64,000 nucleotides of DNA from Pterois miles (taxonomy: Eukaryota > Chordata > Actinopteri > Perciformes > Scorpaenidae): the NCBI GenBank assembly GCA_947000775.1, contig CAMQGK010000567.1, positions 24,377,001 to 24,441,000 on the forward strand, written 5' to 3'. Position 1 is the stretch's first letter. The number at the start of each line of letters is the position of its first letter. The position numbers and the translations under genes are program-made. The notes beneath the pieces are model-generated. The model did no database searches. It saw nothing but the letters and a program-made list of their open reading frames with translations, and was not told where the DNA came from. This document shows, in pieces, positions 47,601-58,090 of the stretch.

Positions 47601-49067
47601 GACAATATTTGTCATTGCTTTGTGTTGTTAACTGATTTCCAATAATCTATATACAATATATACATCTATAAAGTAGCATATTTGCCCACTCTCATGTTGA
47701 TAAGAGTACTAAACACTTGACAAGTCTCCCTTTAAGGTATATTTTGAACAGAATTGCAGCCCTAGGTTTTGCAGGCAAGCATTTTGCCTTTTTGTGTTGT
47801 TTATTTGTCACGCCTTCGATGTGTAAAGGTCTTTACACTTGTGTGTTAGCTGCACCCACAGTATACGTCCGCTGCATCTCTATTGCTGCCATGTTTGTTG
47901 TTGCCTCTTTTCAATTGTTTGCCCACTAACACTCAGTTTTTCTGTTTCCTTCCCTGCCCTAACCTGTGCCCATTCCTTTTCCAATCTCATCTTGCTTTTT
48001 CCCCTTTCCAATCATTTCCCCTATTTCCTCCACCTGTCTACTTTCAATCACCTTCCTTCCGCACCTCCTTCCCCCTCCTAGCTAACATCCTGACGGTGGT
48101 CATCCTGTCCCAGCTGGTGCTGCGTCGTCAGAAGTCCTCCTACAACTATCTCCTGGCTCTGGCAGCCGCCGACATCCTGGTCCTGCTCCTCATTGTTTTT
48201 GTCGACTTCATACTGGAGGACTTTATTCTGGCCACGCCGCTGCCTCCGTCACTAAACAATGCAGTGCAGGTTCTGGAGTTCTCCTCCATCCACACCTCCA
48301 TCTGGATCACCGTGCCTCTCACCATTGACCGTTACATCGCTGTGTGCCACCCGCTACGCTACCATACAGTCTCCTACCCGGCCCGCACACGAAAGGTGAT
48401 ATTTGCTGTGTATATTGGGTGCTTGCTCTCTGCAGCTCCTTATTACTGGTGGCCTGAGCTGTGGCACAGCCTGCCTGGGGTGGGCAGTGGTGGTGGAGGA
48501 GGAGGGGAGGGCAACAGGAGAACCGTGGCCCAGCATGTCCTGGTGTGGGCTCACTGCGCCACCGTCTACCTCCTCCCCTGCACTGTCTTCTTCTCCCTCA
48601 ACGCCGTCATCGTTCGCAAGCTGCGCAGACGCCGCAGCTGTTTCCGTCTGCGTGGCTACTCTACTGGCAAGACCACCGCCATTCTCCTCGCCATCACCTC
48701 CATTTTTGCTGTTTTGTGGGCGCCCCGCACCCTCATGATCCTCTACCACTTCTACTCTCCTCCTCCAGCCTCACAAGGCGCAGGCCGACTGCTCCACATG
48801 CTCACCGACCTGGCGAACATGCTGGCGTTGCTCAACACGGGGGTCAACTTCTTCCTCTACTGCTTCATCAGCAAGCGTTTCCGGGGCATGGCAGCCAACG
48901 TGCTGCGAGCCCTCGTCCACTGCCGGAAGCAGCCGCCACCCTTCTATGCCAGCCACAACTTTTCCATCACAAGCAGCCCCTGGATCTCACCAGCAAACTC
49001 CCACTGCATCAAGATGTTGGTGTACCAGTATGACAAAAATGGGAAGCCCATCTGTATTTCCTCTTGA
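35266..49067 (+). CDS. gpr139: Orphan class A GPCR, GPR139 type (2 exons, 377 aa)
   Basis: Exon 1 (35,266-35,413) and exon 2 (48,082-49,067) join in phase 1 to give 1,134 nt; the junction codon completes Ala in LGLPANILTV. GPR139 is a brain-enriched receptor of aromatic amino acids (Trp/Phe) coupling mainly through Gq; that function is inferred from the family. Seen in the sequence: N-glycosylation site N13, TM1 YYSVLLCLGL, TM2 NYLLALAAAD, TM3 end IDRYIAVCHPL (DRY), TM4 into YYWWPELW, TM6 LWAPR, TM7 NTGVNFFLYCF (NPxxY equivalent), and a conserved tail including NFSITSSPWISPANSHC and QYDKNGKPI. That tail separates it from GPR142. Odd: a Gly-rich insertion (residues 182-193) in extracellular loop 2, and a terminal CISS. 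It may be a teleost duplicate and not the single-copy orthologue. The intron is 12.7 kb. Confidence 0.92.
35727..35744. repeat. Poly-A tract in gpr139-like intron
   Basis: Run of 18 A; no recognisable retroposon body directly upstream. Confidence 0.8.
37758..38005. repeat. Imperfect 21-bp-type minisatellite (ACCACAAAGAGACACAAA)
   Basis: Degenerate units around ACCACAAAGAGACACAAAATG and AACTACAAAGAGAC. It yields Lys/Arg/His/Thr-rich plus ORFs and Cys/Leu/Ser-rich minus ORFs, both artefacts. Confidence 0.85.
39722..40673. repeat. Minisatellite of CTACAAAGAGACACAAAA units flanked by a direct repeat
   Basis: The core array (39,885-40,496) is the same unit family as at 37,758. It is flanked by two copies of a roughly 165-bp sequence (39,722-39,884 and 40,498-40,673). 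Both copies start GTGACCTTCCTCAGACCACA, contain CCTTCCATCTATTTCCTCA, and end ATCCTTAATAGCAATGC. The second has an extra internal CACCTTCCATCTATTTCCT duplication. Confidence 0.85.
40209..40267 (-). mobile_element. LINE 3'-tail fragment inside the minisatellite
   Basis: AATAAGATAAGATAAGATGA then ACCTTTATTAATCCCTGGAG is the reverse complement of the terminal motif and ATCTT tail of the LINE at 24.5-25.35 kb. A tiny truncated insertion. Confidence 0.6.
41809..42464. mobile_element. hAT-like MITE with perfect 8-bp target-site duplication
   Basis: The element runs from TAGGGTTGTCAAA to TTTGACAGCCCTA, a 13-bp terminal inverted repeat with one mismatch. AGCTCAAC flanks it at 41,801-41,808 and again at 42,465-42,472. 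An 8-bp duplication is the signature of the hAT superfamily. The interior (656 bp in total) is AT-rich without a transposase ORF, so it is non-autonomous. Confidence 0.85.
44330..45017. mobile_element. Possible DNA transposon remnant
   Basis: The right side reads GGTTAAGTGGTTAATTATTAA then CATCCCTAATGA, similar to right ends of fish hAT elements. The interior includes a (TG)n. The left end was not located, so the start is approximate. Confidence 0.3.
44640..44685. repeat. (TG)n microsatellite
   Basis: About 23 TG units, bracketed by CAACGAG/TCAACG motifs. Confidence 0.95.
45985..46095. repeat. Short dispersed fish repeat
   Basis: CATTCAAACTTCATTTGTTT, then GTGCTTCAAAGTGCTTTACA. This motif pair recurs in many fish genomes; class undetermined. 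Confidence 0.4.
46195..46440. repeat. Hairpin-forming AATATTACGACTTTATTCTC-type repeat
   Basis: The left arm (AATAAAGTCATAACTTTACG, AGAAAGAAGTTGTAATATTA) is the inverted counterpart of the right arm (TAATACTACAACTTTTTCTC, TTATGACTTTACTCTCG). Further tandem-like units of the same motif follow to about 46,440. Confidence 0.75.
47180..47764. mobile_element. hAT-like MITE, second copy of the 41.8-kb family, inverted and shortened
   Basis: Starts TAGGGCTGTCAAAGTTAATG, matching the reversed right end of the first copy, and shares TGTCATTGCTTTGTGTTGTT and CACTTGACAAGTCTCCCTTT with it in inverse orientation. It ends GCAGCCCTA after an apparent deletion near that end. Flanking octamers do not match, so the duplication is eroded. 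It ends about 320 bp before exon 2 of the receptor gene. Confidence 0.7.
48082..49067 (+). CDS. gpr139: gpr139-like exon 2: TM1-TM7 and C-terminal tail
   Basis: 986 nt ending in TGA. The frame is open upstream to 47,883, but that part is pyrimidine-rich intron and unlike any receptor; the acceptor CCTAG at 48,077-48,081 restores the LPANILTV junction. GC-rich relative to the surroundings. Confidence 0.93.
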
Positions 49068-51188
49068 GCTCTCAGCCACCAGCAGCTGGCCCCCCCACCC
49101 TCAGTTGTTGGGGGACGTATTCAGGCATTGTCTCCTTGGTGACCAGCTTTGCCCGCATGGGACTCTTTGAGGCTTGAAAATGTCAACACGCCTGGAGAGC
49201 ACATAGGTGCCAGTTTAGCTAGCTTTGAGCGATAACAAAGTGTTTGGCTAGCAAGGTGGAAAAGCAAACAGCAGATGCGTGCTTGACAGAAAATGGCCTC
49301 ATGTGTTCAATAAAGCATTCACAAAGCAGCGACAAATAGATGTTGATTGTTTCCTCCATGCAAAAAATACAATACAATACTGTAAGTGACTGACTCCCAG
49401 ACTGATAAACAGATATCACCACCATCTATCAATGACTTTTACAAGCCACAGCGCTGAAGAATAAACTGGCAACTAAATGAATAATCAGTAAAACTTCAAA
49501 CACGTGACATTGATTTCTTTATGGTTGCACACTGCTGCCAACGGTGAGGAGCTTTGAACAGCTGCGTCTTTGGCCATTGGGAGTCATTTCCAGAGAGCAG
49601 AGATATCCAGCCAATCTGGGCAGCGAACATCTCACCTCGAGGGGTGATTCACTCAGGCAGAGCCACCGACGGTTCTGGCTGTCTCTCAAGCAATGCTAAA
49701 ACAGCGCTGTCATTTCCAGTTTAATATGCAGAGGACTCTCAAAGGCATGTTAATTTTGGGCTTTTATAAAATGAACAGCCCTCCCTGACTTTTCTCGTGT
49801 GTGTGCCATCCTAGCAGTGCAGGTCGCCTACAAGTCGGCGCTCGCTATGGAAGTTAGCCCACAGATTGTCGTAGGAGGAGTAGACTCTGCTTATTGTTGG
49901 TGAAATATTTATTAATGGTAGACTTGACTGTTATTGTAGCTTCTCAAAAATACAAAAAACATGGGATCGGCTCCATGGTGTCATTAATCTAGTAATCCAA
50001 TATTAGGAAGAGGAAATTTCTGCTATTAGTAGATAGTCCTCTATTAACTATTAATGGTCCTTGATGACTTACTGTTAGCCATTATCTGGATGAATATAAT
50101 GAATGTACCGTCTCTTGAACCCTTTAGCTTTCTGAGAGAAAAAGAGAGAGATAGAGAGGACAGGAAAGTCTGCACTCCTTCCATTTCGGTTTGTTTTCCC
50201 TCGTCCAAGGTTTTCTGTCCCATGATGCAGCAGTGAATTTGGTCTCAGGGCCACAGCGACACATTTCAGCTGGGCTCATTCTGCTGCTGGCTGATGGCAA
50301 TTCAGTAACATTTTACACCGAAACACAGTCACGTACATCAACTCTGTCTCAGTGCTGCCCGAGTCCTGCCCGGTAACAAACCATAAATGTTAACACACAC
50401 ACACACACACACCATACCCTGTACTGTCCACAGAAGCAGCACACTGAGATCAATGCACATCCATTCTGCAGACACCTTGCGGCATTAGCAGTGTTCATCT
50501 ATCTAGCGAGAATGGAGCCGCGCCGAAGGGCAGGTTTCTGCTAATACCTGCCTGGAGATATCAGACACATCAGGCCTTGTTTCAAATGGATGAGGCTTTA
50601 AATCTGATGAATGTTAGGTGCGTCTGTCATGGCTGGTGTCATGCCCTCCAAACTCTTGCTCGACACACGAACATCTGAGACACTGCAGGGGTGTCACCGC
50701 TCTTTTCCTCACCATAGCAACGATTTAAACAAAAAACTGTCTGCAGCTAAAGTCAGGGCAAGGGGTTCACAGTGTTCATTTTTCGAAGTCAGTTATAATA
50801 ATCTGAGATATGGGAACATGTAGACGCAATGAGACATGTCCTTTAGGGCGAGGACTACGAGTGACTTTCCTGTTTATTGACATTATCTAAACCAGTTTTT
50901 AAATACAGTAGATGATTATTACAGGCATTTTGCACATTTGTCTTTGTTTTCTGGTTTTATAATAGCATTAAAGTGGGTTTTATCACAAAGGTAACTTATT
51001 ATTCTATTATTTATGATTATTTATCTTCATCGGGACTGCATGCTTGCATAGCCTGGTTATATTTTTTTTTGTGTTTCTGCATTTTTTGCCTGGAGCCCGT
51101 TGTGTTGCGTGCAATTGGTCTGGTCTCATTCAAATGAATGAGAGGGCTGCCATATCGAACTTAGTGCTTCATGCCAGCCAAAGTCTGC
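49068..51188. other. 3' flank of gpr139-like and intergenic DNA
   Basis: After the putative 3'UTR I see no gene. A short (CA)n occurs at 50,393-50,411; the rest has only short ORFs. Confidence 0.45.
49309..49314 (+). promoter_or_regulatory. Polyadenylation signal AATAAA after gpr139-like
   Basis: Canonical hexamer 242 nt beyond the stop codon; a second AATAAA lies at 49,460-49,465. Either could end the 3'UTR. Confidence 0.45.
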
Positions 51189-51663
51189 TGGTGCCTTCAA
51201 ATGGAACTTATGTCATGAACATGACATGCGTTGCGTTCAAGTGGTTAAGTCGTGAAGAACACCGCTGCTAAGCAACAACAATATTAACGTTATTGGCCGA
51301 GTCTAGACGCCACAGAGGCTAACAATTTAGCAAGCTAGCTGGAGGGTAACATAATGTCGTAAATGCAATGACATAATGACAGAGGAGAAAGATGAGGTCG
51401 TTGGGAATATCAACATTTTCTTCAGACATAAAATGACGAAGAAAAACAACAGATGACTGGAATTACAATATACTAACTTATGTACTGAAACATTAACTTC
51501 CATGGGCTCTGCCATTTAACACAACGTCAACAACCATGTCAAAAGTCATGAACTCAGCTTTCAGAAACTTTCCACGTACGAGGTCATGAATACGACATGA
51601 GGAGGGTGTTGATATGGGCCCAACTCGTAAACACAATAAGCACAACCCCATTTGAAGGCACCA
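51189..51663. mobile_element. DNA element with perfect 16-bp terminal inverted repeats
   Basis: TGGTGCCTTCAAATGG at the left is exactly inverted at 51,648-51,663. The 475-bp interior has no transposase-like ORF. Target-site duplication not evident. Half of the motif also occurs alone near 19,246. Confidence 0.55.
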
Positions 51664-51784
51664 TATATTCAAGGTAATTAAACCCAAACATGCATTTTTT
51701 TTAATTCGAAAATGTGAAAATCTTTCACAGCGCTACCTTCAATCCCATTTGAACATGACAATACTGTTAAGGTCATATGGTTTT

Positions 51785-51935
51785 AGAGCATAGACTGTCT
51801 ATATAGATGGACAACGATCCACTTCCTCCCACAGTACAAGTGTGAAGCCAAAATATCCGGGAGCTGCCATCTTGAGAATTCACCTCATTTGGAGCCTGGC
51901 AGGGAGTGTCTCATGATTAATGGGTGACACAATAT
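51785..51935. repeat. Dispersed repeat, opposite orientation relative of 33,190-33,455
   Basis: CATAGACTGTCTATATAGAT, then CCACTTCCTCCCACAGTACA and GTGAAGCCAAAATATCCGGG, typical of a frequent fish interspersed repeat with a TAGACTGTATATA-type end. Confidence 0.45.
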
Positions 51936-53195
51936 TTATCCATTTATAGGAAAAGTAATTAATATAGCTGGCCCACTATGGTGTGACTGGTCAACCGAAA
52001 CAAACTCTTCGGACACTGCTCCAGCTCTAACTAGCTTTGCTTGAGAGCGTACCAAACTATCCACTAGGCAGGTATCACGCAAATGCGATACTTGGTGACG
52101 TCACCACGTTACAGAAGGAAAGGCTGGATTTCAAGCGAGGTGTTTCTCAGGCAGTTCAGGAGCTTCTGTTGGGGAAAGTAACTGAAGTTGACGTGGACTT
52201 TGGAACTTTGAAGACCTTTTACATGCACAAAAAAACTACATAACACACTGAAGAACAGGGGAAAAGCACAAAAGCATAATAGCTCCCCTTTAAAACCAAT
52301 TTTTTTTCAAGTGCTGTATTTGCACTGATTCCAGCTGTTGGCTTTCCAATTTTCTTTCCCCACGAAGATTACTTTAACTGGAGTGAACCTATTTCTCCAA
52401 CTTCTAAACTACCCCCTTTTGAGTTCAGCTGTGCACTCAGACCATAACTGGCTCCTTCACTCTCAATTTCCATTTCTTTGTTCATCACAAATTGATTTTC
52501 TTCAAAATTGCGTGTGAATGAATGGGCACCGATCAACACTCGCTGCTCACCTCCTTCACTCCCACTCATCCCTCTTTATGTCACATGCACTCGCTCAAAG
52601 TTAATTTCACATCCATCCTTTTTCCTCATTAACTGATTACCTTGAAGTCTTTTGTGCCACATGTGCATACTAAGCATGTCGCTCCATCATCTCTCATCAG
52701 AAAATGGATCTGTGTGGTTAGAGACCTCGAGGTGAGGCTGGCAGATGTCAAGAGTTATTTGATGTAAAAAAAACCCCAAAGGGTCAATAACCGGTAATCA
52801 CTCAGCGAGCTCCTTGATTCAAAATCCATCAGTCATCCTCAGCAGGACATTTAGTGTAAAGGCACTCAGATATGTGCTTTAATCATCAATCAATACTGCC
52901 TAATGATCCAACTAAGATCATTAAGAAAGTAAGACCGCAAAAAAATGATTTGGGCTTCAGCCCGAGGAGCTCATGCCAGATCAATGTTGCCATGACATTC
53001 ATTTCACGTGTTAACCCCATCCAGTGTTTCAGGCAATGTTAATGTGACATTTGCGGGAGAACCGGCGCCTCGGTCCCGCTCGGCCTCCTGGGAAACAGGC
53101 AGGCATGCCGAGAAACCGAATGGATAAGTGGGGGAGTGCTGAAAGAGTGTCACATGCAGGTGTCTCTTCGTCGCCCACGTGAGGCACTCGGGAGC

Positions 53196-53198
<3 letters not shown>
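51936..53198. other. Intergenic, no gene recognised
   Basis: 52,600-53,045 lacks simple repeats and carries several ATTA/TAAT clusters; it is a candidate conserved non-coding region only. No exon seen. Confidence 0.35.

Positions 53199-53265
<67 letters not shown>
53199..53265. repeat. (GT)n microsatellite
   Basis: About 33 uninterrupted GT units. Confidence 0.97.
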
Positions 53266-53268
<3 letters not shown>

Positions 53269-53435
53269 GAGGGGAATTAATGCCAAGAAATCCTCCCTAT
53301 TATGATAATATCTATATTTTCTTCAGTTAGATATTAAAAAGATAACCAAACATAAATCAATCAGAGGGTGAAATTGTATTTTCTCTCTCACACCTCCCCG
53401 TTTCCTCTCCGTCTCTCTCTACCTGCTTAGCTCTA

Positions 53436-53437
<2 letters not shown>

Positions 53438-53490
<53 letters not shown>
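53438..53490. repeat. (GT)n microsatellite, second array
   Basis: About 26 uninterrupted GT units, starting only 172 bp after the end of the first array and in the same strand orientation. Confidence 0.97.
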
Positions 53491-53494
<4 letters not shown>

Positions 53495-54104
53495 TGCGAG
53501 TGTGTGTACATAATGTCCATTGTAGACAAGAAGAAGCTTTAAAAAGTGTTTGTGCCATAGGACCTGTAACATATGAAATCAAATATGTATTTATACTCAG
53601 TAATGATGAATATAATTACATACAGCACAGTATTATAACAATATATCCATGAATGTACAACTGACGCTTCTGGCATTTTTGTTGGTATTTTTCTGATATA
53701 GTGATTTTCTACACAATGACCTTTTTTGAGTATTATACCTTTCTCCATGGCAGTGTTTCAAAACTGTGTTTTTTGATTGTACTGGAGTAATTATAGGCTT
53801 GCATACTTCTGTTTTTTTTTCCTCCTAATGAATGTATTGACTGTATAAAGAGTATGTATTACTGTGCTGTGAGAAATATGCAGAATAGTATTGGCTAATA
53901 TCAGTATTTTTGATTAAAGAAATAAAGAAGAGTATGGATTAAGATATGGTGCTGCTGATGATCTGTGTCTTTTTTCTGCATGAGAAATAGTCTTGACATT
54001 ATTTATCATTGTTGTTTTGTGTCAGACATAATACATACTGATTTTAGTTCAAGTTAAGACCTACCCCTAACAAATTGTTGGGATTAAAGGGATAGTTTGC
54101 GTGT
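53491..54104. other. Intergenic, AT-rich, nothing recognised
   Basis: Short ORFs only; no repeat family or gene identified. Confidence 0.4.
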
Positions 54105-54399
54105 TATGAAGTGGGGTTGAATGAGGTACTTATCCTTAGACAGTGTATTACCTACAGTAGATGACGGTGCGTTCCCAGCAGAGGAGATATTGCACTGAAG
54201 CAAAGCTACATATTGCAGTGGACGGGGCCGGCAGAAAAATGTATTTAGACTCCCAAAAAAAGGCCCACTTTAGAAAGTCTATGAGTTTATGTCTACGCTT
54301 TAATTCTAATACTTTTGATGGTTCACCTTGCTGTGAGGCTGCTATAAAGTCTATGTTTCCGATGGGGACTGAAGCCGTTATCAACATTTTTATACCATA

Positions 54400-54668
54400 T
54401 TTCATCAGTATGCAACTATACTTAACTGTAATTCATCAGACTGTAACATACAGTATGTCTATCCTTTGCATCTTAACTGCAATCTGTATATATGTATATA
54501 CTCCTATTTACATGCACCACATACTACACAGTATATCCTCATTTGTATATATTGTCTTAATCAGCACTTTACTAGTTTGAACTTTGGTTACATGCAAAAT
54601 TGTATTTTGTTGTACTTGTACTATGTGCAATGACAATAAAGTTGAATCTAATCTAGTCCAATCTAATC
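54400..54668 (+). mobile_element. LINE/SINE 3' end nested in the fold-back element
   Basis: Ends with GTGCAATGACAATAAAGTTG followed by AATCTAATCTAGTCCAATCT, the usual terminus plus short-repeat tail of fish L2-like elements. It sits between the left arm and the inner palindrome. 5' limit uncertain. Confidence 0.5.
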
Positions 54669-54684
54669 TCAATCAATGCTCTCA

Positions 54685-54922
54685 CCAAAGCCACCAGACT
54701 CCATTGAAAACAAGCTGTAATTTTACCTTCATGGCTGTTGCTGGTCTCCCGCTGCCTCGATTGGTTAGTTTGTTTGTGTTATTGTGTGACTTTGGTTAGT
54801 TCGAATTCACCAACATACACAATAACACAAAAAAACGAACCCATCGAGGCAGTGGGAGACCAGCAACCACCATGTTTGTGCGAGGTAATTACAGTTTTTT
54901 TCACTGGAGTCTGGTGGCTTTG
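54685..54922. repeat. Long imperfect palindrome (arms over 100 bp)
   Basis: CAAAGCCACCAGACTCCA on the left is inverted as TGGAGTCTGGTGGCTTTG on the right. GTTGCTGGTCTCCCGCTGCC and GTGTTATTGTGT are likewise mirrored, with a short central spacer near 54,795. Confidence 0.85.
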
Positions 54923-55060
54923 ACAAAAGCATAGCTGGATGAAACAGCTTCAGTTACATGTCGGAAAGTGCTGTCTGATGGCAAGATACACCAGCAGAAA
55001 TATTCTCAACATAGCGTACACCTAAATTGATATTGATTCTTTTAGGTGGATAAAATATTT

Positions 55061-55083
55061 ATAATAATAATAATAATAATATT
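55061..55083. repeat. (ATA)n trinucleotide repeat
   Basis: About seven ATA units. Confidence 0.85.
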
Positions 55084-55241
55084 GGTGCTGTCCTCGTCCA
55101 CAGCAGTACATTGCTTTTTTTTCTGGTGCTGGTAACTCCTATCTGCTTCTCCAAACTAGGAGCGAACTGACTCCCAGTGACAACTACTGTATGTACTATA
55201 CTGACTATGGTAAGTACCTCATACAAACCCACTTCAGTGTC

Positions 55242-55650
55242 ATGATAATACTAATATTACATCATAATTTGCTGACACATTTTCAAGAAAGAATCATGTA
55301 ATTTGGTACTAATACTAACAGGGATAGAAAGAGACATAGTATTATGTATGTATGTTCAAATAGTATTATTGTAATCAATCAGTTCCAATTTGTGTAATTG
55401 CTAACCTGCTGAGTCTTTTAGTTAGTGCACAATAGGAGAGCTGAACATGCATATAATTGAAAATATATAAAGAATTAGTTGATATTTAATTAATAGTTAC
55501 TTGGATTTATATTGAGATTTTCTGTCAAGCAAATTCCTACTTTCTGCATAATAATTAGCAATTTACTAGTTATTTCCAGGAAACGTCCGCAAAAGGGAAA
55601 ATAAAAAGTCTGACACTATTTTTTCAGTTTTGAATGAAACCATTTATACT
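55242..55650. other. Intergenic AT-rich stretch
   Basis: No coding or repeat structure recognised. Confidence 0.4.
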
Positions 55651-56402
55651 GAGGTCCCGTTCAGACCTGGTATTAACATGTGTTGAGTGATCTGATCACA
55701 AGTGGAAAGCTCTGAATACCGCTGTGAAGGACCTTGAGATGAAGAGGCACTGAGATCCGATCGTTCAGACCACATTCAGAGGTGGTCTGGGCCACATATG
55801 GCCACATTCTTGTAGCTGTGCATACGTGAATGTGTCCCAGGCCACATTAAAGACCGTCTACTCAACTGATGTCCCGCTTGGATCCGCGAGGTCTCTCTGC
55901 GCTCCTCACGTGAATGAAAAGGCTTTTGTGCACTACTGTATCCTGTTGGTACAACTGTATTTTAATAAAATATATCTCATCTATCGGCATATTCATACGG
56001 TAAGGATGGGGAGAGCATTATCATCATACTGCCGGTGATGTGTCTGTGCTTTCTTTCCGGTGCTTTGCATGGAGCCGATACCCACCCGCACACTCATGCC
56101 CAGCTCCGGAGCTCTGCACCCGCAGATGCCTGGCAAAGACAGCGGTGTCGGCAGCACAGAGGTCCCCGGGGACCGCCGGTAGACAATAACCTTTCATTCT
56201 GACATTAATAAAATGTACCCAAATTCATAAATATGTAGGATATCACTACTGACATTCATGTAATATTAAATCGCAATGTCTGCTGTATTAGCCACGTGTT
56301 TACAACATGTTTATCTGCATATAGAACGTGGTCACTAAAGGAGCATGACAGACTTAGAGGCGTCCACTTAGGATGCATGTTAAGGCCAGGTCTGAACAGT
56401 AA
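55651..56402. mobile_element. TIR DNA element, about 0.75 kb
   Basis: The left end GTTCAGACCTGGTATTAACA is matched by the inverse of the right end (GTTCAGACCTGG then CCTTAACATG). The interior includes GTGATCTGATCACAAGTGGA-like sequence near the left end and no intact transposase. Resembles abundant fish non-autonomous elements. Superfamily not assigned. Confidence 0.65.
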
Positions 56403-58090
56403 CCACAGCTGAACTGAATATTCATATGACCTAACATATTGGACAGCATTTCGCTCTTCCTTGGTGACAATTCAAAAACTGACCCAAATTCAACTGTTTG
56501 CTCAGTATTAAAATGATGTGAGCTACACGCCAGGGTATTTGCCTCCATCTGTGAGTTTTGCAGCAGAAGACAAGTGTCGATAGATGATCACTGACAATCA
56601 ACACGCACACCGTGACCTGACTTATAACCATCCTAAAACACACTGCCAAGCACTCACAGCAGTCCTGGCTACGTCCATCAGTTTGCTGCTGTGCGGTCAC
56701 AGCGTGTGTGATACCGGTTTTGGTATAATTCGCTATGCAAAGCAGTGACAAACAGGGATTTGTTGATACACAGCGCCAGCAGCTCAACTGTAACAATCCA
56801 GGTGGTAATCACAAGCTCAGAGAGAAAGGAAAGATTCAGCCAAATGCGTGTGTCACCAATTAAAGTCTTGACAGCAGCGCTGACTCAGCCGACACTTTGT
56901 CCCTGTCAAGATAAGTGAGAAGCGTACATGAGAAGACACACACAAAGATTTTATCCGCCTATAATCACCTCTGGTTGAAGTTAAAGCGACACCAGTGTGT
57001 CAGCTTTCAAACTCCCCCTGGTTACATCCAGAAGCACAGCCAGCCAATCACCATCTTGCTCATGTTCGCAGTCTACCAACCAATCGTCAAGACGCAGAGC
57101 TCATGACAAGACAATTAACACCAAAAACACGGCTGCCAAATAAAGCTCACAGTTAACTGACACTTCCCTGCATAAACCATCTGCAGCTGCAACAAAAAGG
57201 ATCACTGTCTCTTTTACTTTGACAACCTGCAACTAGCCTCCTTCCATAAATCACCACAATGTATAAGAGGAGGTCACTAAACTCTTCATCTATAGTGTAC
57301 CATGAAGTGGGTCTATCTGATAAATGTCCCGTCAATCTTGAAGCGCCTCTCATGTGAAGCGTATGCAACAGACGAGGAGAGAACGGGAGAAAATGAGAGA
57401 ATGAAGACAGAAAGAGGGAAGGACGGGGAGAAAAGAAAGCGTGTGTGCGCGTTTAGTGCCAAGTGTGTTACAAGTGTGAGTGCAGCAGTGATAAAGATGG
57501 ATGAGTCTGTCTGCTGCTGCTGCGATTGGACTGCTGCTGATTGCAAGTGTGTGCACATGCAAAGATGTATTTATTTATTTATTTAGTTGGACCTCAGGTT
57601 GACGCGTGCATTGTAGAGTCAAGGAAAAGCAGCAAAAACGAGTGGAAAAAAAAAGGTGAGGAAAAAAAACATCACATCCTCTGAGCACTGCAAGAGAAGG
57701 ACATTTCTAAATCTATGTCAAGGTTATCTGTTATACATGTCTGCCAATATCCAAAGCAGAAACTATGAATCATGCAATATATAAAATGATGCAGATTTTT
57801 GCTCCAACCAAACAGTTTTTTTGTGCTATATGTTTCCACTGAGCAGCGTGCTCACATCTACTGCTCCATTCAACATATGTCAAAAGATGTGTTTTAAATG
57901 TATATACTGACCTTCAATCAGTAAGTGAGGACAAATTGAGGGAAAATTAAAAAGAAACATCTCCTGTCAGCCTATTTTATAAATGTCCCCTGCCCATCTC
58001 TCACTCATATTAGCATAATGTGATGCTGTGAAATATTGCAAAGGCATACAGTATAAATTGTCTCCTCTACAAGATGCAAGGTTTGTTAAT
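56403..58090. other. Intergenic, no gene recognised
   Basis: A short TTTA run occurs at 57,565-57,585. Several ORFs of 60-120 codons overlap on both strands without family motifs. Confidence 0.4.

Larger units (their letters stand above)
35414..48081 (+). other. gpr139-like intron 1 (12.7 kb)
   Basis: Starts GTAAGA and ends in a pyrimidine tract with CCCCCTCCTAG. It holds two 21-bp-type minisatellites, a (TG)n, an intact hAT-like MITE with target-site duplication, a shorter relative near the acceptor, a hairpin-forming repeat and further transposon debris. No additional coding exon was recognised. Unassigned parts (35,750-37,750; 38,010-39,720; 40,680-41,800; 42,475-44,330; 46,450-47,175) show only short ORFs. 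Confidence 0.8.
54105..55241. mobile_element. Fold-back type element with long inverted arms
   Basis: The left arm (54,105-54,231), beginning GAAGTGGGGTTGAATGAGGT then ACTTATCC, is the diverged inverse of the right arm (55,083-55,241). Both arms share TACAGTAG and a CAGTGGACGGGG-like inner motif. Inside lies a second, larger palindrome at 54,685-54,922. No transposase frame; superfamily unknown. Confidence 0.65.

Noticed and set aside
47883..48081. Upstream in-frame extension of the receptor ORF as coding N-terminus
   Set aside because: It is a polypyrimidine-rich intron end; the real N-terminus MEHSH is in exon 1 and joins perfectly at the AG.
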